Positions 42,697 through 53,574 of a DNA stretch of 64,000 bases are shown one piece after another. The position numbers were made by a program, and so were the translations under genes. The notes below the pieces were generated by a model, which was not told the DNA's origin, ran no database searches, and was given only the letters and a program-made list of their open reading frames with translations. The stretch's first letter is position 1; every line of letters begins with the position of its first letter. The stretch comes from Hydrogenophaga intermedia (GTDB lineage Bacteria; Pseudomonadota; Gammaproteobacteria; Burkholderiales; Burkholderiaceae_C), in NCBI RefSeq assembly GCF_023715105.1, contig NZ_JAMBNO010000013.1:1-64000 (forward strand). The letters run 5' to 3'.

Positions 42697-44867
42697 ATGG
42701 CCGAACGATCCTTTGCCACCGAAGTCACCAAGCTGCGCCTGGGCGAGGGCGAGGAGTTCCGCGGCGAGGGCATCCTCGCCGTCACCAAGGCGCTGCTGCA
42801 GTCGGGCGTCTCCTACGTGGCGGGCTACCAGGGCGCACCCATCTCGCACCTCATGGATGTGCTCACCGATGCCAACGACATCCTGCGCGAACTCGGGGTG
42901 CACTTCGAGCACAGCGCGAGCGAGGCCACGGCCGCCGCCACGCTGGCCGCCTCGGTGAACTACCCGCTGCGCGGCGCGGTCACCTTCAAGTCAACGGTCG
43001 GCACCAACGTCGCGTCCGACGCGCTGGCCAACCTGGCCTCGGGCGGCGTCACCGGCGGCGCGCTCATCATCGTGGGCGAGGACTACGGCGAAGGCTCCAG
43101 CATCATGCAGGAGCGATCGCACGCCTTCGCCATGAAGTCGCAGATCTGGCTGCTCGATCCGCGGCCCAACCTGCCGAGCATCGTGCAGGCGGTGGAGCAA
43201 GGCTTCGAGTTGTCGGAAGCCAGCCACACGCCGGTGATGCTGGAGCTGCGCATCCGCGCTTGCCACGTGCACGGCGCCTTCACCACCAAGGCCAACCGCC
43301 GGCCTGCCTTCACGCTCAAGGACGCCATCGAGCGCCCGGTGCGCGACGTCAACCGTATCGTGCTGCCGCCCGCGAGCTACCTGCACGAACAGGAAAAGCT
43401 GGCGCAGCGCTGGCCGGCCGCGGTGCGCTTCATCGAGGAACGCGGCCTCAACGAGTTCTTCGGCGACGGCACGGCCGACGTCGGCATTGCGCTGCAAGGC
43501 GGCATGTACAACGCCGTGCTGCGCGCGCTCGAACTGCTGGGCCTGGCTGACGCCTTCGGCAACACGCAGGTGCCGCTGTACGTGCTCAACGTCACCTACC
43601 CGCTGGTGGACGCGCAGTTCACGCGTTTCTGTGCTGGCAAGCGTGCGGTGCTGATCGTCGAAGAGGGTCAGCCCGATTTCATCGAGCAGGCGGTGAACGC
43701 CATCCTGCGCCGCGCGGGCGTGGACACCGCGCTGCACGGCAAGGATCTGTTGCCGCCCGGTGGCGAATACACCGGCGGCGCGGTGCTCAAGGGGCTGGCG
43801 CGGTTCGTGGAACGCTACCTGCCCGAGCGCCTGGCCGAACACTTCGCTGGGCGCGACCTGCCGCTGGCCGCGCGCGCCCAGGCTGCGCCCTTGCTGCCGG
43901 CGGTGGCCGCCGCCGCCGCGCAGGTGCAGCCGCGCCCGCCTTCGTTCTGCACCGGCTGCCCCGAGCGGCCCATCTTCACCGCGATGAAGTTGCTCGAGCG
44001 CGAGATCGGCCCGAGCCACGTGAGCTGCGACATCGGCTGCCACCTGTTTTCCATCCTGCCGCCCTTCAACATCGGCGCGACCACCATGGGCTACGGCCTG
44101 GGCTGGGCCGGCGCCTCGGCCTTCAACACCGAAGAGACCAGCAAGCGCACGATCTCCATGATGGGCGACGGCGGCTTCTGGCACAACGGTCTCACCAGCG
44201 GCGTCGGTAACGCGGTCTTCAACCAGAGCGACAACGTGCTGCTGGTGATCGACAACGGCTACTCCGCCGCCACCGGTGGGCAGGACGTGCTCTCGTCGCA
44301 GGCGCCGAACCCGATCCGCAGCACCAACAACCCGATCGAGACCGCGGTGCGCGGCGTGGGCGTGCAGTGGGTGCGCAGCGTCAACCACACCTACAGCCTG
44401 CAGCAGATGAAGGCGGCGCTGCGCGAGGCCATGACCACGCGCGAAAAGGGCCCCAAGGTCATCGTGGCGCAGAGCGAGTGCATGCTCAACAAGCAGCGCC
44501 GCGTGAAGCCGAAGATGCGCCAGGCCATCGCCGACGGCCAGCGCGTGGTGCGCGAGCGCTTCGGCGTTGACCCCGACACCTGCACCGGCGACCACTCGTG
44601 CATCCGCCTCTCGGGTTGCCCTTCGCTCACCATCGCACCCAACCCCGACCCGTTGCGCCGCGACCCGGTGGCCGCGGTCATCGACAGTTGCGTGGGTTGC
44701 GGTCTGTGTGGCGAGGTCTCGCACGCCGCGGTGTTGTGCCCGTCGTTCTACCGCGCCGGCATCGTCAACAACCCCACCCGCTGGGACCGCATCCGCCAGC
44801 GCGTGCGCGGTGCGGTCATCGGCTGGCTGCAGAACCGCATCGAACGCCGCCTGCACGGCCTTGCCGC

Positions 44868-44871
<4 letters not shown>
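42697..44871 (+). CDS. iorA: indolepyruvate ferredoxin oxidoreductase alpha subunit
   Basis: This 724-residue subunit oxidatively decarboxylates aryl pyruvates such as indolepyruvate or phenylpyruvate to the aryl-acetyl-CoA, reducing ferredoxin. It has an N-terminal pyrimidine-binding domain (GYQGAPISHLMDV, FEHSASEATAAAT), a middle domain, a TPP-binding domain with MGDGGFWHNG (about 489) and NGYSAATGGQDV, and C-terminal Fe-S cysteines in CTGDHSCIRLSGCP (from Cys629) and CVGCGLCGEVSHAAVLCP (from Cys665). The CxGCPERPIF motif around residue 420 is typical. It overlaps iorB by four bases. The aerobic-looking context is common in Betaproteobacteria. Confidence 0.95.
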
Positions 44872-47882
<3,011 letters not shown>

Positions 47883-47886
<4 letters not shown>

Positions 47887-47918
47887 CGAACCCGACGAAC
47901 CCCGGAGACCCCGCGTGA
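47883..47918 (+). other. 11-codon frame bridging dctQ and dctM
   Basis: An ATG overlapping the dctQ stop (ATGA, 47883-47886) opens an 11-codon frame (MTNPTNPGDPA) whose TGA (47916-47918) overlaps the GTG start of dctM (GTGA). A CGGAGA motif inside it serves as the dctM ribosome-binding site. It could relay ribosomes between the two genes, or be chance. Confidence 0.35.
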
Positions 47919-49237
47919 CCGACTGGACCACCGCTGCCTGGCTCATGCTGGGCGGCTCCACCGTGCTGCTGTTCATCGGCATGCCGGTGGCGCTTACCTT
48001 CATCACCGTCAACCTCATCGGTGCCTGGCTCTACATGGGCGGCGAGCCCGGTCTCATGCAGCTCGCGCGCAGCAGCGTGAGCTCGGTCACCGCGTTCTCG
48101 CTCACGCCCATCCCGCTGTTCGTGCTGATGGGCGAGGTGCTGTTTCACACCGGCCTGGCGCACAAGGTCATCGAGGGCGTGGAGCGTCTCATCCACCGCG
48201 TGCCGGGCCGCCTGGCGGTGGTGGCGGTGGTGGCCGGCACGGTGTTCTCGGCCATCTCGGGCTCCACCATCGCCACCACGGCCATGCTGGGTTCGCTCAT
48301 GCTGCCGGTCATGCTCTCGCGCGGCTACCACCCCAAGATGGCCACCGGCCCCATCATGGCCATCGGCGCGGTCGACATGCTGATCCCGCCCTCGGCGCTC
48401 ACCGTGTTGCTGGGTTCGCTCTCGGGCATTTCCATCAGCAAGCTGCTGGTGGGCGGTGTGCTGCCGGGCGTCATCCTGTCGGTCGCCTTCGTGCTGTGGA
48501 TCGTGGTGCGCGTGCGCATCAGCCCGCACCTGGCGCCGCCCGACGATGACGACGCGCCGCAGCACCGGGGCTGGGCGCGCTGGCAACCGTTCTTCGCTTA
48601 TGTGCTGCCCACGCTGTCGATCTTCGGCGTGGTGGTGGGCGCGCTGGCCTACGGCTGGGCCACGCCCACCGAGTGCGCGGCACTCGGTGCCTTCGCCACC
48701 CTGGTGCTGGCCGCGCTGTACCGCTCGCTGTCGGTGGACGCGGTGATGAAGTCGCTCAAGGGCACGGCCGCCATCTCGGGAATGATCCTCTTCATCATCC
48801 TCGGCGCCACCACCTTCGCGCAGATCCTGTCTTTCTCGGGTGCGAGCAACGGCCTGGTGCAGACCATCACCGGCCACGGCCTGTCCACCGAGATGATCGT
48901 GGTCGGCATGATGCTGATGCTGATCTTCCTCGGCATCTTCGTCGACCAGATCAGCATGATGATGATCACGCTGCCGATCTTCATGCCCATCGTGCAGGCG
49001 CTGGGCATCGACCCGGTGTGGTTCGGCGTCATGTTCCTGATCTGCATGCAGCTTGGCCTGCTGCTGCCGCCGCACGGCCTGCTGCTCATGACGATGCGCG
49101 GCGTGGCCCCGCCCAGCGTGACCATGGGCGACATCTTCAAGGCCGTGGTGCCTTACGTGGTGATGAGCCTGTTGCTGCTCACGGCCGTGTTCTTCCTGCC
49201 GGGCATCGCCACCTGGCTGCCGGGGCGCATCGGCTGA
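47915..49237 (+). CDS. dctM: TRAP transporter large permease (DctM family)
   Basis: This 440-residue membrane protein is the transport subunit, with about 12-13 hydrophobic helices. Typical features are PLFVLMGEVLFHTGLA, VFSAISGSTIATTAMLGSLM, IPPSALTVLLGSLSGIS and FVDQISMMMITLPIFMPIV. The length is standard. The start is GTG 47915 with GGAGA upstream. It ends the iorAB-dctPQM unit; a YbaK gene follows after 41 bases. The complete PQM set makes a functional TRAP system likely; the substrate is unknown. Confidence 0.94.
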   Translation: MTDWTTAAWLMLGGSTVLLFIGMPVALTFITVNLIGAWLYMGGEPGLMQLARSSVSSVTAFSLTPIPLFVLMGEVLFHTGLAHKVIEGVERLIHRVPGRLAVVAVVAGTVFSAISGSTIATTAMLGSLMLPVMLSRGYHPKMATGPIMAIGAVDMLIPPSALTVLLGSLSGISISKLLVGGVLPGVILSVAFVLWIVVRVRISPHLAPPDDDDAPQHRGWARWQPFFAYVLPTLSIFGVVVGALAYGWATPTECAALGAFATLVLAALYRSLSVDAVMKSLKGTAAISGMILFIILGATTFAQILSFSGASNGLVQTITGHGLSTEMIVVGMMLMLIFLGIFVDQISMMMITLPIFMPIVQALGIDPVWFGVMFLICMQLGLLLPPHGLLLMTMRGVAPPSVTMGDIFKAVVPYVVMSLLLLTAVFFLPGIATWLPGRIG

Positions 49238-49278
49238 TGGGCAGCGGGGTCATGGGCGCGGGGCTAACATCCGGGTCC

Positions 49279-49791
49279 ATGAGTTCGTTTCCCGCTTACC
49301 CATCGCCCGCCATCCAGCGCGTGGCCGATCGCCTGGCCGCCCTCGGCCACGCGCACGCGCCCGTGATGCTCGACGACGCCGCGCGCACCGCGCAGCAGGC
49401 GGCGGACGCGCTGGGCGTGGCACTGGGCCAGATTGCGAAGAGCATCATCTTTCGCCGCAAGAGCGACGAGCGCGCCGTGCTGGTCATCACCTCGGGCGAT
49501 CGCCGCGTGGACGAGAAGCGCGTGCAGGCGCTGGTCTGTGGTGCGGGTGAAAAGCTCGGTCGCGCCGATGCCGAGTTCGTGAAGGCGCAGACCGGCTTCT
49601 CCATCGGCGGCGTGGCACCGCTCGCCCACGCGAACGAGCCCGTCACGCTGATCGACCGCGAGCTGTTCCGCTTCGACGTGGTCTGGGCGGCGGCGGGGCA
49701 TCCGCACGCGGTGTTCCCCCTGACGCCGCAAGAGCTGGAGCGCTACACCGGTGCACCGGTGCACGACGTTGTGCAGGCCACCGACGCATGA
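49279..49791 (+). CDS. ybaK: YbaK/EbsC-family aminoacyl-tRNA deacylase-like protein
   Basis: This 170-residue protein has the YbaK fold used in trans-editing of mischarged tRNAs. The probable catalytic Lys54 is in LGQIAKSIIFR; further family segments are VLVITSGDRRVDEKRV, FVKAQTGFSIGGVAPL and WAAAGHPHAVFPLTPQEL. It resembles the Cys-tRNA(Pro)/ProX-like branch, but the exact tRNA substrate cannot be assigned. ATG 49279 was chosen over an upstream ATG, as it gives the normal N-terminus. It overlaps the DUF1289 gene by four bases. Confidence 0.88.
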   Translation: MSSFPAYPSPAIQRVADRLAALGHAHAPVMLDDAARTAQQAADALGVALGQIAKSIIFRRKSDERAVLVITSGDRRVDEKRVQALVCGAGEKLGRADAEFVKAQTGFSIGGVAPLAHANEPVTLIDRELFRFDVVWAAAGHPHAVFPLTPQELERYTGAPVHDVVQATDA

Positions 49792-50012
49792 GCACGCCCG
49801 AACGCTCCGACCTCAAGCGCGCGCGCCTGCGCCAGCCCGGCGTCAGCGTGCCTTCGCCTTGCATCAACGTCTGCCGGCTCGACGAGCGCAGTGGCCGCTG
49901 CGTGGGCTGCCTGCGCACGCTGGCCGAAATCGGCGCCTGGAGCCGCCTGAGCGACGCCGACAAGCTTGCGGTGTGGGCGCAGCTCGAAACGCGCGAGACG
50001 ATTGCCGAATGA
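49788..50012 (+). CDS. DUF1289 small cysteine-motif protein
   Basis: This 74-residue protein has the DUF1289 signature SPCINVCRLD followed by GRCVGCLRTLAEIGAWS, in which four cysteines could bind iron or zinc. The function is not established. It overlaps the ybaK stop by four bases (ATGA) and the next gene's ATG by four bases (50009-50012), so all three genes are translationally coupled. Confidence 0.87.
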   Translation: MSTPERSDLKRARLRQPGVSVPSPCINVCRLDERSGRCVGCLRTLAEIGAWSRLSDADKLAVWAQLETRETIAE

Positions 50013-50680
50013 AAGACGTCCAGTTCTTCTACGACCCGATCTCGCCCTACGCCCACCTCGCCTTCGCGGCGTTGCCGCAGGCGCTGATGGGCCACAGCGT
50101 GATGGTCCGTTACCGCCCGGTGCTGTTCGCCGCGCTGCTCAAGGCGAATGGCCAGCTCGGCCCGGCCGAGATCGCCGCCAAGCGCGACTGGACCTACCGC
50201 CAGGTGCAGTGGCTCGCGCACACGCACGGCATCCGGCTCGACCTGCCGGCCGCACACCCCTTCAACCCCTTGCCGCTGCTGCGCCTGGGCCTGGCCACCG
50301 CGGTCGACGAGGCGTCCGGCGAGACCAGCCGCTACGTCACCGAGCGTTTGTTCGAACACGTGTGGCACGGCGGCGCCGATGCGGCCGACCCCGCGCGAAT
50401 CGCCGCGCTGCAGGCGCACCTGCAGGACCACATGGCCCAACGCGGCCGGCCCTGGCTGGCACCCGACAGCGACACCGTGAAGCAGCGCCTGCGGGCCAAC
50501 ACCGACGAGGCGCTCGCGCTCGGCCTCTTCGGCGTGCCCGCCATGGTGGTGGACGGGCGCGTGTTCTGGGGCTTCGATGCCTTGCCCATGCTCAAGGCCT
50601 GGCTGGCCGGCGACGCGTGGTTCGAGGGGGGCGCCTGGGAACGCGCGGCCAGCACCGCGGTGGGCGTGCAGCGCCGCTGA
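50009..50680 (+). CDS. 2-hydroxychromene-2-carboxylate isomerase-like protein (DsbA fold)
   Basis: This 223-residue protein has the thioredoxin/DsbA-like fold of glutathione-dependent HCCA isomerases (kappa-GST related). Ser12 in FYDPISPYAHLAF occupies the place of the catalytic residue, and the cis-Pro loop is GLFGVPAMVVDGRVFWG. HCCA isomerase is a naphthalene catabolic enzyme, but many homologues occur without such pathways, as here, so the true substrate is uncertain. It is the last of three overlapping genes. The convergent regulator gene ends seven bases after its stop. Confidence 0.87.
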   Translation: MKDVQFFYDPISPYAHLAFAALPQALMGHSVMVRYRPVLFAALLKANGQLGPAEIAAKRDWTYRQVQWLAHTHGIRLDLPAAHPFNPLPLLRLGLATAVDEASGETSRYVTERLFEHVWHGGADAADPARIAALQAHLQDHMAQRGRPWLAPDSDTVKQRLRANTDEALALGLFGVPAMVVDGRVFWGFDALPMLKAWLAGDAWFEGGAWERAASTAVGVQRR

Positions 50681-50687
50681 CGTCACC

Positions 50688-51782
50688 TCACGTGCCGAAA
50701 GCCTCGGCCAGCGTGAGCACCTGCCCGGTCTGCGCCGCCTCGTAGCCCTTGAGGGCCGCCACGCGCGCGCGAAACGCCGGTGAGCGCAGCACCGAGAGCA
50801 CCGGGCGCAGCGTGTCGCTATGCAGCGCGCCGGCCGGCGCCGCGAAGAAGTAGCGCTCGCGCAGCAAGGGAATGAAGTGCAGCCCGAAGCGTTGCGCCGC
50901 GGTCTGCACGCCGATGCCGACATCGGCCATGCCGCTGGCCACGTAGGCGGCCACCGCGGCGTGGGTGAGTTCGGTGTTGTCCCACCCGTTCACCGCGCGC
51001 GCGGCGATCCCCTCGCGCTGCAGCAGCAGTTCGGTGAGCACGCGCGTGCCTGAGCCTTCGGGCCGGTTCACGAAGCGCAGCCCGTTGCGCGGGAGGTCGC
51101 GCAGGCCGGCAATGCGCAGCGGGTTGCCCGGTGCCACGAACAGCCCCTGCGTGCGCACCGCCAGGTGCACCAGGCGGTGCTGGTCGGGCCGCAGCCAGGC
51201 CAGGTAGCGTTGCGCGGCCGCGGCCTCGAACGCGCCCAGCGGCACGTGAAAGCCCGCCAGCTCGCACTCGCCGTGCGCGAGCGCGGCCACCGCTTCCAGG
51301 CTGTTGCGGTAACGCACCTCGGCCACCACCTGGCGCGCGGCCAGTTGTTCGCGCAGCGCCGCCACCGCAAAGCCATGGCTCGCGTGCAGGCGCGGCACGC
51401 TGCGCGCGCGCGGCTGCGTGCGTCCGAGCTCTCCCTCGAGCTCCGAGGCCAGCGATTCCAGCAGCGGCTGCAAGCGCGCGCCGATCCGTGCGTCGGCCCA
51501 CACGAGTTTCTCGCCCAGCGCGGTGAGTGCCGAGCCACGCCCGCGGCCGCGCAGCAGCAGTGGCTGGCCGAACAGCGCTTCGGCTTGCCGCAACAGGCCC
51601 CACGCGTGGCGGTAGGACAGGCCCAGCTCGCGCCCGGCCTGCGCGATGCTGCCTGTGCCCTGCACCGTGGCCAGCAGGTCGAGCAGGGCGGTCGCGTCCA
51701 GCGCGTCGTCACCACCGCGGCCCAGCCGCCAGTGGGGCCGAAGGCTCACGCGCAGGTGGTCGAGCGGTGGACGATGGGGCAT
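50688..51782 (-). CDS. ModE-like HTH regulator with substrate-binding domain
   Basis: This 364-residue regulator combines a ModE/LysR-type N-terminal winged HTH (LLDLLATVQGTGSIAQAGRE and LGLSYRHAWGLLRQAEALFG, residues about 30-110) with a C-terminal periplasmic-binding-like domain (about 130-355; FVNRPEGSGTRVLTELLL, SGMADVGIGVQTAA). The binding domain resembles molybdate/tungstate- or small-anion-binding regulators. It is divergent from the formate dehydrogenase genes, which need molybdenum or tungsten, so it probably controls them in response to metal oxyanion or formate. ATG 51782 is used; longer in-frame starts run into the fds promoter. Confidence 0.9.
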   Translation of the reverse strand: MPHRPPLDHLRVSLRPHWRLGRGGDDALDATALLDLLATVQGTGSIAQAGRELGLSYRHAWGLLRQAEALFGQPLLLRGRGRGSALTALGEKLVWADARIGARLQPLLESLASELEGELGRTQPRARSVPRLHASHGFAVAALREQLAARQVVAEVRYRNSLEAVAALAHGECELAGFHVPLGAFEAAAAQRYLAWLRPDQHRLVHLAVRTQGLFVAPGNPLRIAGLRDLPRNGLRFVNRPEGSGTRVLTELLLQREGIAARAVNGWDNTELTHAAVAAYVASGMADVGIGVQTAAQRFGLHFIPLLRERYFFAAPAGALHSDTLRPVLSVLRSPAFRARVAALKGYEAAQTGQVLTLAEAFGT

Positions 51783-51793
51783 GGCCCGGCCAT

Positions 51794-51813
51794 TATGTGC
51801 AAACGGGAACATA
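51794..51813. promoter_or_regulatory. weak dyad in the fds divergent promoter region
   Basis: TATGT (51794-51798) and ACATA (51809-51813) are inverted copies separated by ten bases, within the 67-base region between the regulator and the formate dehydrogenase genes. It may be part of the regulator's site. It does not match the E. coli ModE box. Confidence 0.3.
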
Positions 51814-51849
51814 TTGAGACGGCCGCCCGGTGCTACCGTTCTGCGCAGC

Positions 51850-53574
51850 ATGAAGCCACCATCCGATTCCGCCGTGATCATTCCCATTCACCCGCTCGAA
51901 CCGCATGCCAGGGGCACGGCGCGTTCCACCCCCAAGGGCCGCCAGGTGGCGCCCGAGGCGCGCGAGCGCGTGGCGGTGTTGTGCGAAGGTCTGGCGCCGC
52001 GCGCCGACCTGCTGATCGAACACCTGCACCGCCTCAACGACGCCGAGGGCGCGCTGCGCCGTGGTCACCTCGCTGCGCTCGCCGAACGGCTGCGCCTGAG
52101 CCAGGTCGAGGTCTACGAAGTCGCGAGCTTCTATCACCACTTCCAGGTCGTCGAAGACGACGCTGCCGTGCCCGCGACCACCGTGCGCGTGTGCACCAGC
52201 CTCGCGTGCGCCATGGCCGGCGGCGAAGAGCTGTTGGCATACACACGCCAGGCGCTCGCCGGGCGCAGCGACGTGGCCGTGGCGTCGGCGTCCTGCATCG
52301 GCCTGTGCCACCAGGCGCCGGCTGCCTGTGTCGGGCAGCGTCAGTTGCCACACGCCTCGCCCGGTGACATCGCGACGCGGGTGGTCCGCGGCGAGACCAC
52401 GCCGCGCGCGCTGCCTGCACCCGCGCCCAACGGGCTTGCGCAATTGCAGCGCCTGCTGGCCGGCGAACTCACGGCCGAGGCGGTGATCGACGAACTCAAG
52501 GCCGCCGACCTGCGTGGCCTCGGCGGTGCGGGCTTCCCTGCCTGGCGCAAGTGGCAGACCGTGCGCGCACAGCCCGGTGAGCGGTATGGCATCGTCAACA
52601 TCGACGAGGGCGAGGTCGGTACCTTCAAGGACTGGCAGGTGCTCACCAGCGGTGCGCCTCAGGTGCTGGAGGGCGTGCTGATCGCGGCGCACGTGGTGGG
52701 CCTGCAGCAGGTGTGGCTGTACTTGCGCGACGAGTACCACGACGCGCGCGTTCTGCTCGAAGCCGAACTGACCGCGCTGCTGCCACGGCTGGACGCCCTG
52801 CGCGCGCGCTACCCGCATTACGCGCCACCCGTGCTCGAACTGCGCCGCGGTGCCGGCGCCTACATCTGCGGCGAGGAGTCGGCGCTGATCGAATCGATCG
52901 AAGGCCGGCGGGGCCTGCCGCGCCTGAAGCCACCCATCGTGGCACTGCATGGTGTGTTCGGGCGCCCCACGCTGGCCCACAACCTCGAGACCCTGTGGTG
53001 GGTGCCCGCGTTGCTGGAACAGGGTGGCGCCGCATGGGCCGCCCTGGGGCGGCGCGGCCGTCACGGCCTGCGGCGCTTCTCGGTGTCGGGCCGCGTGCAA
53101 AAGCCCGGCGTGCACCTGGCTCCCGCCGGCATCACCCTGCGCGAGCTCATCGACGAGTTTGCGGGCGGTATGGCCGAGGGCCACACGCTGCACGCCTTCC
53201 TGCCAGGCGGCGCGTCTGGCGGCATCCTGCCCGCGTCGCTGGCCGATGTGCCGCTGGACTTCGACACCCTCGCCGAACACGGGGCCTTCGTGGGCTCGAT
53301 GGCGGTCGTGGTGCTGGGCCAGCACGACGCGGCGCGCGACGCCGCGCTCAACCTCATGCGTTTCTTTGAACACGAGTCGTGCGGCCAATGCACGCCTTGC
53401 CGTGCCGGCACCGGGCAACTGGTGCGGCTGATGCAGGCGCCGCAATGGGACGCCGACCGCATGGGCGAACTCTCGGCCGTGATGCGCGAGGCCAGCATCT
53501 GCGGCCTGGGCCAGGCCGCGCCCAACCCGGTGGACAGCGTGTTGCGCTTCTTCCCGCAGGACGTGGGCCGATGA
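51850..53574 (+). CDS. fdsB: formate dehydrogenase NAD-reducing subunit, FdsG-FdsB fusion
   Basis: This 574-residue protein fuses a NuoE/FdsG-like [2Fe-2S] domain (about 35-190; Cys115, Cys120, Cys149, Cys153) to a NuoF/FdsB-like flavoprotein (about 200-574). The NuoF part has the NADH/FMN glycine loops GLGGAGFPAWRKW and RRGAGAYICGEESALIESIEG and the [4Fe-4S] cysteines 511, 514, 517 (ESCGQCTPC) and 551. It should pass electrons from the molybdenum subunit to NAD+. In many Fds systems these are separate genes. ATG 51850 is the first start. Its stop overlaps the next gene by four bases. Confidence 0.94.
   Translation: MKPPSDSAVIIPIHPLEPHARGTARSTPKGRQVAPEARERVAVLCEGLAPRADLLIEHLHRLNDAEGALRRGHLAALAERLRLSQVEVYEVASFYHHFQVVEDDAAVPATTVRVCTSLACAMAGGEELLAYTRQALAGRSDVAVASASCIGLCHQAPAACVGQRQLPHASPGDIATRVVRGETTPRALPAPAPNGLAQLQRLLAGELTAEAVIDELKAADLRGLGGAGFPAWRKWQTVRAQPGERYGIVNIDEGEVGTFKDWQVLTSGAPQVLEGVLIAAHVVGLQQVWLYLRDEYHDARVLLEAELTALLPRLDALRARYPHYAPPVLELRRGAGAYICGEESALIESIEGRRGLPRLKPPIVALHGVFGRPTLAHNLETLWWVPALLEQGGAAWAALGRRGRHGLRRFSVSGRVQKPGVHLAPAGITLRELIDEFAGGMAEGHTLHAFLPGGASGGILPASLADVPLDFDTLAEHGAFVGSMAVVVLGQHDAARDAALNLMRFFEHESCGQCTPCRAGTGQLVRLMQAPQWDADRMGELSAVMREASICGLGQAAPNPVDSVLRFFPQDVGR

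Noticed and set aside
51783..51849. ModE box in the fds promoter
   Set aside because: The short TATGT/ACATA dyad does not match the known ModE consensus in length or sequence; kept only as a weak dyad.
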